From NCBI GenBank assembly GCA_029817715.1, contig JARUPY010000471.1:1178001-1242000 (forward strand): 64,000 nucleotides of DNA, read 5' to 3'. The position numbers and the translations under genes are program-made. Positions 37,093 through 46,480 of the stretch are shown piece after piece; within the stretch, counting starts at the first letter, position 1, and each line of letters opens with the position of its first letter. Source of the stretch: Melastoma dodecandrum. Lineage: Eukaryota > Streptophyta > Magnoliopsida > Myrtales > Melastomataceae. Under the pieces are notes generated by a model. The model saw only the letters and a list, made by a program, of their open reading frames with translations. It was not told the DNA's origin and did not search any database.

Positions 37093-38434
37093 CTACTGAC
37101 TGAATTCTTGCAATTGCGAGGCCGCTACGACACCGCCCGATACTGGTTGCCGAAGAAGCCCAACCAGAGCCTCCGCCTGTGCCACATGACATATCATAAC
37201 ATGAGATTCACGTTACAAAAAAAACTCACGACATCATTTGATAAGAAAAACTTAATGACTCTGATGCCATGAAACGACCCCCTCAGTCCCACCCAACCGG
37301 ACGTAATTAACTTAATTGGAAATCGTGATTACTGTTTATGATCAAATCAGCCCCACTAACCTACGAAGACTATGGTCTTTTTGGCAAGGAAGAGGAAAAG
37401 TCAATCCACCATGGCGGCTACGTGAGATTACTGTTTCACCCCCCTTCCAGGGCTTGGCTTACCTTTTGCTTGCCGCGGGTGTTCCCCGACTGCGACAGCG
37501 CCACCAGCGGCGGTATCGCCCCCTCCCGCACCACCATCCTCCGGTGTACAGCGTTCTCCTTGCAGATAGGCAGAAGTATCAAAGCCGCAATCTCCTTCTG
37601 CCGCGGAGTCCCGACCTCCACCATCTCAACCAGCACCGGCACACCTCCCTCCTCCACGAGAGCGATCCTTGCCTCCTGGATCCCGTCCCCTCCCGCCAGC
37701 ACGCTCGCAACGTAAGCCGCCTTGTCCACCATGTTCGACTCCAAATCGGCCATCAGCTCCACCAACGGCCTCATGATCCCTGCCTGGACTGCCCTCACCT
37801 TGTTCTCCTTGATCGAACAGAGGGAGTAGAGCGCGGTGGCAGCGTCCTTCTTCCCTTGGGACGTTCCCCCCTCCAGGAGCTCCACCAACGGGAGGACGGC
37901 CCCCGCTCGACCGATGGCCGCTTTGTTCTCCTCGGCTTGAGACAGCCAAAGGAGGGCGCAGGCCGCGTTCGCCCTTGTGGTGGCAGTGCCTGACCTCAGA
38001 GCCCTCACGAGGGGCCTGATTGCGCCAGAGGAAACGATCACGCCCTTGTTATCGTCACACAGGGACAGATTAAGGATGGAGGTGACGCAGTACTCCTGCA
38101 ACTGGGGGTCGCAGGACGAGATCAGCGAGACCAGGGGCTTGACGGCGCCGGCACGAGCGATCCTGGAGCGAATATCGGGGTTGTTCTTGGTGAGGAGGCG
38201 GAGGTCGAGGGCGGCGCGCCTGCGGAGCTCGAGGGGGCGGGAGGGGTCGAGGTCGGAGACGAGGGAGAGGAGGAGGTCGTCGGAGGCGCAGGAGACGAGG
38301 AGGAGGTGGGTGTGGTCGGGGGAGGAGAAGCTTCCGGAGCGATCGCTGTTGCAGTGGCTGAAGGGGGAGTAGACGGAGGAGGTGGAGGGAAAGGAGGAGG
38401 AGTTGACGTCGTGGTCTCGGAAGGTGGGGGACAT
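37093..38434 (-). CDS. Armadillo-repeat protein (PUB4-like, without U-box)
   Basis: Exons (minus): 38434-37463 and 37176-37093 (351 aa). The first ATG with context is MSPTFRDHDVNS at 38434; the longer open frame has only a GTG. A Ser-rich N-terminus of about 60 residues precedes a run of armadillo repeats to the end: RRRAALDLRLLTKNNPDIRS, AGAVKPLVSLI, NLSLCDDNKG, GAIRPLVRAL, ANAACALLWLSQAEENK, AAYVASVLAGGDG, EGAIPPLVALSQSGNTRGKQ. The second exon adds AEALVGLLRQP and ends. The organisation and length match the plant ARM proteins often annotated as U-box protein 4-like, but no U-box is present, so E3 activity should not be assumed. The role is probably protein binding. Confidence 0.88.
37180..37300 (-). 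other. ARM-gene intron with a primer-site-like motif
   Basis: The 286-bp intron between the two ARM exons (37177-37462) contains, on the minus strand near 37280-37260, GTTTCATGGCATCAGAGTC. This resembles an LTR end plus primer binding site. No LTR pair is visible, so it is at most a remnant. Confidence 0.3.
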
Positions 38435-38569
38435 GCTGGAGAAGTCGGGTGGGCTCTCCGTTTCTGTTAGAAATTTGGTTTGAAAGCTAGCAATTAGACG
38501 AGGGACGATTCCATGGAAGTTCGATTGGGTTGATGGGAGGATGGATCGACGCTTATGAAGAAGGAGAAG

Positions 38570-38700
38570 CAGGAGCGGCACACGTGCGTGAGAAGACGTT
38601 CTTTTTCTTCCACACGCGTGCTCCCTCCCAACTTCCTTATCCTCTCCTTTATTGCCATTAATAATAATAAAAGCGAGACTCGGATATTATATAACACATG
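38570..38700 (-). promoter_or_regulatory. Promoter region of the ARM-repeat gene
   Basis: On the minus strand a TATATAA-type box lies near 38690. A G-box/ABRE-like ACACGTGC lies at 38579-38586 and a CGCG-type ACACGCGTG near 38612. They lie within 270 bp of the start codon. The G-box suggests possible bZIP/bHLH control; this is inferred from the motif only. Confidence 0.35.
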
Positions 38701-40647
38701 GAGACACACACGGAACAAATCACATGATAAAACTATCTTCTTCCTTCTTTTTTCGTGTAATACTTTTTGAAATTATATGTTTTTTTACTGATATCCAGGC
38801 ATACGTTAAATCGTGTAATTCCGACGACACCATGCGATTTGAGGTTTTATATTATTATTACCACGAGACTTGGAAGGTGCATGGGATGCACGTGGCCGCC
38901 CCTGAATTTGGAAAGAAGTATTCGAAGGGCCCCTCCAAACTCAACCTTCCCCAACTATTATTAGTCCGAAACTATTATTTTCTTAATATTACATTTACAC
39001 GTAGCTAGAAAGAAAATTTTGATGAGGAGGACAAATTAAAAAATTTTGTACCTGTTTGTTTTTATATGATTCCCCTCATCGGTATCACCCAATCATGACA
39101 TCGACGCTTCTTTTTTTTTTAAATCAGGATTCCTTGCTTTAAAATCCGGTCAGATTTTATCCCTGTTCTTTTTTTTTTTGGCTTTTATTTATTTATTTTG
39201 AAGATTTACTTTTCCGGGGGTGTGATTTGGGACAAGATACCGATGTCTCTTCAAACTATGAGTTGCGGAGATTTATAAAAAGACTACAAATTACTAAATA
39301 CTGGGTCAATAAAAAGACCTCGAGTCCATGCAATGACTAGGCCCGTTTTTCATTGGGCATACATAGAGCAAGTGCTAAGTACGTGGAGATCCTGTTGGTT
39401 TCGAGAATGCAAGGAGTAAGTGAAAGGTAGAAACAGATACACTCGAGAATATTTCAAATCGAGAGGAGTCGAGCGAGAGCATAAAAGATGGAGCCAAGCG
39501 AGCGCGAGAAGATGCTCGGGGACCAAGTCGATAAGAACATCACAAATCGAGACAAAATATCGCGAGGTTAGGATCAATTCGAGAGGCATAAGAACCCAGC
39601 GAGGACAAATTCTGTCGTAGGAGAAGATAAATGAAAGTCGTGAGAGATGACTACCCACGTTCTTTAATTAGTCCGTAAAACTAGAAAACGTATCATACGA
39701 CCGAGACACGTTCCGTTATGGAAGAATTTTATTTAAATACATTACCGTAATGGATATAAATGACACAATGATTACAACAAGAACACTAAAAGTCTCGAAA
39801 GATTTATGTTGTCCGCCATATTCTCTCTTTCTTTTCTTCTTGAAGGCATTGGACTACTTGTTCTTAACAATTCAAGTGTTACTCGATATTTGTTTATAAT
39901 ATTAGTATGTGCTCGTTCTTATTCTTTGTTTAATGTAAGTTCGGCGACTACGTTAAGAAATCCGAAATCGAACAAGGTATTCCCAATGTTGTGTAAAGGA
40001 CACAAGTCCAAATATTGAGTAAGTATTACAAGTGAATCAATACGAAGTAAATAAGATACCAATCCACGCTGGACTCGTGTGATGTTAGAAAGGCCTGACC
40101 CAACATGACTTGGGCCTCATTCTAATCCCTCCGTTTGCCCCCATCGGATGAGAAAGAATGATGTGTGTAAATTAGTTTGAAACAAGTGACTTCCATGAGA
40201 AAAGAAAAATGACAAGGAATTATTAAAATAGTGATCGGAAAAACTAATAAAAATTCTTTTATCTGAAAGTTTTTCCAGAAAAATAAGAGTGCAGAGTTAT
40301 TTCCAAAACCCAAAATAATACTCACGGGCAAATCACTCTTTAATCACTTTCCATCGGAGTTATATCGTAAAATTGGAGTATACTATGTGTATACTAAATG
40401 TCTGGTCTTCAATGTATCTGAATTACGTACAAATTGCCTAATTGATAATAAAAAAGAGAAGTTCAAAAACCAATCATCAATGACGGACTCTTCTTCCCAT
40501 GAATGTGATGCTGGGGTGATTTGTCCACTGCCGGAATCCTATGCTTCTCAGGCGAGGGCAATCTCTGGTACCTCGTCGTTGTCGTCTTCTCGGCTAATTT
40601 GCTGTCTGGCTCCTTCTTCTTTGTCGATGATTTCCTTCCCTTCTATG
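38701..40647. other. Gene-free stretch left of the 11.9-kb Copia element
   Basis: AT-rich, with no recognisable coding region. 39350-40020 has the look of a worn LTR (polyadenylation-like and TTTAAATA motifs, a late GAACAAGG stretch), but I found no matching partner or target duplication. 40485-40652 is an open stretch that continues in frame after the Copia element at 52518; it has no family resemblance. Confidence 0.45.
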
Positions 40648-41668
40648 GTTCCTGTTGAGGTGTTTTGATGATGAGCAATGACCTTATGTAATACAGAAGT
40701 CAACCCTCTACACGACAGAAGCTAATCCTGACAGGACCCTTCTGTAAGGAAATATTTTTGTAATTAATAATTAATTATGAAATTAAGTGGGAATATTCCT
40801 TGGGAATTATCCAATATGATCAGGTTAATTATCTGATCGAAATCATTACCAAAGAAATAAAATAGAATAATATATTTCCATTGGAGGAAATATAATCTTC
40901 TATTTATGGTAACATTCTGCAAGGTTGTTTCAACCTTCTGTGAATCCATCCGATCACCAAGACCCGTTATCTAGGATGTTTATCCACGTCATCTGTCTAG
41001 ATACATTCACTTAAGTATCTTGAACAGAATGATATCGTTTTAAATCATTAAGGAAATTAATATTTGATTATTTCCATTTGTAGAAGGCTGCTGACAAACC
41101 AGAACCTTCTGTGACGCAATATTCGTGGAAACAATCATCAAATTATTATTAATTTGATTTGATACGTTTACCTAAAGAATATATGCCTAGTGCAACGTAT
41201 TTGTAAATTAAATATTGTATTATAATCTAATCTTTTACTTTCCTTGTTCTGCAGAAGGTTGATTCGTCAGATTACCTTCTACACTTAGCATTTTTGTCTT
41301 TGTGTACAAATAGGACATTAGTTCATGCTTTCAGATACGAAAAACATAGAGGAACAAATCTTTTTTGTATTCTGAGAGCGTAAGGTTTTAGATTCAAGTT
41401 TTGTTAGTCACGCACGAGGGACGCTACCTGCAGAAGGCTGCATCGTTGGTGAAGTCTTCTGGGAGAGTGACTCGGGGGCCACGAGGGACTCGGTTGGAAG
41501 CTGCAGGAGACGTTGGTGGATAGCACGGCTGGGTGTCGTGTGCCAACGTGCGGTGGGCCGGAGAGAAGGGCAGATACCCCGGGAGCACAGAAGGTGAGGG
41601 ACTAACCAGCTTCTGTAGTGTAACGTTCTGTGTGTGCAGGTACCTAGGACGGAGGTTGCCGTCTGCTT

Positions 41669-41876
41669 GCGTGGGGTTTGCCACGTGCTTGCGAAGGGAC
41701 TGCTGCGTGCTTGCGTAGGGTATGCTATGTGCTTGTGTGGGGTACGCCACATAGTCGCTATCTCGAGGAGATCGTGCAGGTCGTGTGGAGCCGTCGGAGT
41801 GAAAATCCATCCTTGGACAGGGGTCGCTGTCTGCCTGCGTAGGGTTCGCTACGTGCTCGCGTGGGGTACGCCACGA
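41669..41876 (+). repeat. Array of six B-type hairpins in the 5' LTR
   Basis: Units have the form CGTGG-GGTTTG-CCACG. Four are spaced about 20 nt apart (41670-41752) and two more lie at 41838-41875. Stems vary in pairs: CGTGG/CCACG, CGTAG/CTACG, TGTGG/CCACA. One stem has a G-T pair in this LTR that is a perfect G-C in the 3' LTR. Confidence 0.75.
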
Positions 41877-41950
41877 AGTCGTTGTCCTTGAGAGGATTGC
41901 GCATTGGTTACTTTGTTAGTCACACTAACGTGTGCATTGAGTTACTATAG

Positions 41951-42245
41951 TGCAGAACCTTCGGGTCTGTACAACCTACTGTAGTGCAGAACCTTCGGTC
42001 TTTGAATCTACTTCAGTGCAGAACCTTACGGTCTGTACTTATCAAGTCACTTCCTACATAGAACCTTCTGGTCTATAGTGGATTGACATTTACAACACAG
42101 AACCTTCTGGTCTGTGATCTTTCACTCAGAGTTCTACGGTACAGAACCTTCTGGTCTGTGCTGTGTAACAAGTTATACGGTACAGAACCTTTTGGACTGT
42201 GCTCTGCCACTCAGACTTCTACAGTGAAGAACTTTCTGATCAGCT
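41951..42245 (+). repeat. Array of eight A-type hairpins in the 5' LTR
   Basis: Eight units spaced about 30-45 nt apart, with the core ACAGA-A-CC-TTCT-GG-TCTGT: a 5-bp stem, one unpaired A, 2 bp, and a 4-nt loop. One unit reads ATAGA...TCTAT, a paired change. The first unit has loop TTCG closed by C-G, the stable UUCG tetraloop form if transcribed. The 3' LTR has seven units (51979-52245). Confidence 0.85.
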
Positions 42246-42389
42246 CTATTTGCTATCGATTGTGTAATCTATATTGAGATACAATTGAGTGGAAACCATC
42301 CAAGTTTCTGGGTGAAGAGTGGAGTAGGCGATTTGCCGAACCACTATAAAAGTCTTGCGTACTTCAAACAAATCGCAATCACAATCCAA

Positions 42390-43160
42390 CGTTCTGTTTT
42401 ACAGAAACCTACCTCTAAGGTTCTGTGGCACAGAAGCTTTCTTCCGCTGCGGGGTTAAACAAAAAGGAGTTAAATATCCTTAATTGGACTTTAACACTAA
42501 TTCACCCCCCCTCTTAGTGTAATAATTGGTATCAGAGCGGGTTCCAACATTAGCTTAACCGCTTGTTGTAGATCCACAGAAGCTCGTGCCAACTACACAC
42601 TCCACGCTGCAGAAGCCTCTGACTCTGCGGTTATCATCTAAACAGATCAAATTTGTTTCTGTTTGGATTGTTCAGTTTGGTAATCTTGTTCTGACTATCT
42701 GGAACTTGATTATAAAAGGAATCAGATTTGCTACCACAGAAGCTTTAAGTTCTGTGAAAAGTTATCTATCTCTACTCTGTAGAAGCCTACGCTCTATCAA
42801 AATTATATTGCTTTTCAACAGAAGCTTACGCTCTGTTAAAATACAAAAATTGATATAAGAGTTCTGGTCAAACAGAGGCTAATTGTTCTGTTGTGATCTT
42901 ACAAAGACTCTACCATCTATATACTCTTTTACGATTCGCGTCTTGGTTTTGTTCTGCAGAAGCCTATAGCTCTGTGAGAATTTGACATCTGCTATCGTAA
43001 AAAAAAATTCGAATTTGTCATATTGACACACGTGCTCTAATTTTTAGAGGCTTTACGGTCTGTTTAATAACTGACTTCTACCCAACAGAAGCTTGTAGCT
43101 CGTTGAGGTTCTACACAGTAATCGTCAACGTTCTATTCTATAGAAGTCTGATACTCTATA
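42390..43160 (+). repeat. Dispersed A-type hairpins in the Copia leader
   Basis: About ten copies lie between the LTR end and the gag start. Examples are ACAGAAGCTTACGCTCTGT (near 42819), TAGAAGCCTACGCTCTA (near 42781), GCAGAAGCCTCTGACTCTGC (near 42609), and TATAGAAGTCTGATACTCTA with its closing TA (near 43139). The unpaired A is kept while stems change on both sides. Confidence 0.8.
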
Positions 43161-43172
43161 CGAATTGAACTA

Positions 43173-43795
43173 ATGGCTGATAACTATCATATACCAAAAC
43201 CACATGTTGGGAATCCTCCCATATTTGATGGTAAGAATTTTGCCTATTGGAAAATTCGAATGAGTGCATTCGTCGATTCTATTGACGACGACTTATGGTC
43301 CTATATAGAAGATGGTCCACCTTCTATACCAGAGAACCAACAAAATGATTGAGATGGTCGTCCTACACGGGAATACCTCAAGATCAAACGACTCACTAAG
43401 ACGGCAAAGTATCTAATGTTTAGTGCTATGTCTGAAAGTGAATTCGTGAAAGTTTCTACTTGCACTTCGGGCAAGGAAATCTGGGATAAGCTTGTCACCA
43501 TGTATGTTGGGACAGACTAGATTAGAGAAACTAAGATGAATTTTCTAATTCATCAATATGAAAATTTTACTATGAAGGCTGATGAATCTGTAGAACAGAT
43601 GTTCCAGAGACTCAACCTCCTAGTTGATGCCTTAACATTTAGGCAAAATCTATACAAATTCTGAGATAGTTCGAAAGGTTCTGCGTACTCTACCCAAATC
43701 TTGGGAAGCTAAGAAAACAGCTATAGAGGAAGCTAAAGATCTTTCTACTCTTCGAGTAGATTAGTTGATGAGCTCCTTAATATAATATGAGATGG
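43173..43795 (+). pseudogene. Copia gag N-terminal part, interrupted
   Basis: Begins at ATG 43173 (MADNYHIPKPHVGNPPIFDG) with the usual Copia gag start (KNFAYWKIRMSAF). It is interrupted by TGA near 43349, TAG near 43518, a frameshift near 43640 and TAG near 43762. Further recognisable parts are GKEIWDKLVTMY and QMFQRLNLLVDALT. Confidence 0.8.
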
Positions 43796-45822
43796 AAAGA
43801 TCCTCTCAATCTGATACAAAGAGAGCAATAGCTTTCAGAGCATCGGAAGAACCTACAGAAGGTTCTGATGATGAAGCAGAAGCTGACTCGGATGATGAAC
43901 TCACAATGATAGCTAAACGCCTTCTACGGTTCGCCACCAAGAAACGCTTCAATAAAAGAAGCCAAAATCGTGAAAAGCAATTTGATCCAAGATTGGTCAC
44001 TTGCTTTGAATGTAAAAAGAAAGGACACTATAAGACAGAATGTCCTTTACTTAAAGAGAAGGAAAAGCCTTCTACACAATCTAAGTCCAGGAAAGCAATT
44101 GCTGCTTGGGCAGATCTTGATGATTCTGATGTTGAGGATGAAGAAGCACTAATGTGTCTCACCGCTCACACAGAAACTCAAAATGAAATGCATACCTTCT
44201 TTCAAACAGAAGCTGTTGAAAGTGAATGGTATCTGGATAGCGGATGCTCCAGGCATATGACTGGAGATCCATCAAAATTTTCACAACTGACTTTACATAA
44301 TGGAGGGTCTGTGAAATTTGGTGACAATAGCAAATGCTTTGTCATTGGTAAAGGTACCATTGGAAGTCCTGACTCCATGGTCATAGATGAGGTTCTGTTG
44401 GTCACAGAACTCAAGCATAATTTGCTGAGCATTAGCCAGCTTTGTGACAAAGGTTATAAAATAACTTTTGATCAAGACAAGTGTTTTGGTATCCTAGATA
44501 ATGAAGTTCGCTTCATTGGAAATCGGAAAAGGAACATTTATACCTTGACACAGGAGAGCTTCTGTACTACAGAAAACTGCCTTTTGTCCGTCAAAGATGA
44601 GAGCCATCTGTGGCATAGAAGGTTGGGACATTCCAACTTTAAATTGTTATCCAAGCTTGCGAGAAAAGAGTTGGTAAAAGGTTTACCCAACATCAGATTC
44701 GAGCAAGACAGCTTCTGCGAAGCATGTTCACTTGGAAAACAAACCAAATCTTCATTTAAGTCTAAGAATGAAGTCTCTACTACACGGCCACTTGAACTTC
44801 TACATATGGATCTTTTCGGACCTACTAGAGTTCAAAGTATTGGCGGTAAAAGATACTGTCTAGTTGTAGTTGATGACTACTCTAGATACACGTGGGTTAA
44901 ATTTCTAACTCACAAAAGCGATGCTTTTGAAATGTTCATTAAGCTAGCTAAGAAACTACAGAATGAAATTGCATCTTCTGTAAAAGCTATTAGGACGGAT
45001 CATGGTACAGAGTTTGAAAACCATGACTTCGCTACCTTCTGTGATGAACAGGGTATCGATCACAACTTCTCTGCACCATATACTCCTCAACAGAATGGAG
45101 TAGCATAAAGGAAAAGTCGGACGCTTATAGACATGGCTAGAACCATGATATGTGAGAGCAACGCTCCACAAAACCTTTGAGCAGAAGCCGTTAATACAGC
45201 TTGCTACATCTCTAATAGAGTTCTACTTAGACCCATACTAGAGAAAACTCCCTATCAACTATACAGGGGGAGGAAACCGAACATTTCCTATTTTCATGCC
45301 TTTGGAAGTCCTTGTTTCATCTTGAGACCTTCTAAGGACAATTTAGGAAAATTCGAAGCTATGACTGATGAGGGTATCTTTCTTGGATACTCTTTGTCTA
45401 GCAATGCTTATAGAGTCCTAAACAAAAGGACATCTACTATAGTGGAGTCCATTAATGTTAAGATTAATGACCTACCTCAACTTGATAATACAAAAGTTGT
45501 AATATCACTAGAACCTACAGAAGATGTTGTAGAATCTCCACCCTCTGTGAAAGAGGAAGGTGAACCCTCTGTTCATGATTCTCAAAAAGATCTTGAACAA
45601 ACAATTGATAATTCTGAAGAATCATCTCAGAATAATCAAAATGATTTTAGGGCACCTGCTCTATATCAGAAACGACATCCAATTGATCAAGTCATTGGTG
45701 ACATCAATAGTGGTATACAAACAAGACGTTCGGTTATTAATAGTGATGTACAGACAAGACATCTTATTAACCAAGTCATAGAAGATGTCAATAGATGTTT
45801 GCTTCAATATGAGTCGGGTTAG
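43792..45822 (+). pseudogene. Copia zinc knuckle, protease and integrase, interrupted
   Basis: Zinc knuckle CFECKKKGHYKTEC, protease WYLDSGCSRHMTGD, pre-integrase LWHRRLGHSNFKLLSKL, and an integrase core with MDLFGP and TDHGTEF. The expected NGVAER reads NGVA-stop: the GAA codon of the catalytic glutamate is TAA at 45106-45108. A second stop follows near 45178. The frame resumes with GRKPNISYFHAFGSPCFIL and GIFLGYS and ends at 45822. No reverse transcriptase or RNase H sequence follows anywhere in the element. Confidence 0.88.
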
Positions 45823-45829
45823 TAGAATC

Positions 45830-46480
45830 CGTCAATACAGAAGGTATAATCCTCTGTGTCGACACCACAGAAGGTACACATGCGTACACTTCATTACAGA
45901 AGGTATAATCCTCTGTTTCTACGCTACAGAAGGTACATGTTTGTACTCTTCACAATAGAAGGTAGAATATTTAGCTTTCTATTCCATAGAAGGTTGAATT
46001 TCACCATCTATCTTACAGAAGGTATAACGACATGTATACCTTAAATCTAGCTTTGGTAATTTCCAAGTTTACGTTTGGAGATATTAATTATCATCCACTA
46101 AAATATTTAAATATAATCAGAATCAAATAAAATATTTGTTCTGATCAATATCTTGTCTATTAGGAAATTAATAATCCTAATAATTTATATTTGGATATAA
46201 TTATCCATTATATCTCGCTCTTCTATACAATATAGAAACTATACTATAGAAGGTACTTCCTTCTATGTAACAGAAGGTACTTCCTTCTACACTACAGAAG
46301 GTATAACAAGTGTATACCTTAATAAACTCAACTCGAATTAAAAATTTCCAAAAATATCATTGGAAGTTTAAAGCAGAAGATATATTATGATAATATATCT
46401 GCAAAATGATTCAAGTAAAAATTAGCTTTCTAGAAACGAAAGCATCTACAGAAGGAGCCCTTCTGTAAAGCAGAAGCCAC
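45830..46480 (+). repeat. Hairpin-rich spacer after the Copia integrase
   Basis: Repeated ACAGAAGG-type hairpins, for example ACAGAAGGTATAATCCTCTG with its closing T (two copies, near 45838 and 45895), ATAGAAGGTACTTCCTTCTA with its closing T (near 46251), and ACAGAAGGAGCCCTTCTGT (near 46449). The inner pairs are GG/CC here instead of CC/GG or GC/GC. Part of this spacer recurs at 47718-47993 through the 1.5-kb duplication. Confidence 0.75.

Larger units (their letters stand above)
40661..42524 (+). repeat. 5' LTR of the 11.9-kb Copia element
   Basis: 1,864 bp starting TGTTTTGATGATGAGCAATG. It ends ...TTAGTGTAATA, the CA end changed to TA. It carries two hairpin arrays (41669-41876 and 41951-42245). 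It is one array unit longer than the 3' LTR. Confidence 0.9.

Noticed and set aside
38435..38581. N-terminal extension of the ARM-repeat protein
   Set aside because: The frame is open, but its first codon is GTG; the ATG at 38434 fits the family.
39350..40020. Possible worn LTR
   Set aside because: The look is LTR-like, but no second copy, target duplication or primer site could be found by eye.
40485..40652. Possible host exon interrupted by the 11.9-kb Copia element (continuing at 52518)
   Set aside because: The frames join across the insertion, but the sequence is Ser-rich, matches no family I know, and has no splice context.
41951..42245. Regularly spaced short repeats resembling a CRISPR array
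   Set aside because: The host is a plant, the repeats are imperfect and lie within an LTR, spacers are not unique, and no cas genes are present.
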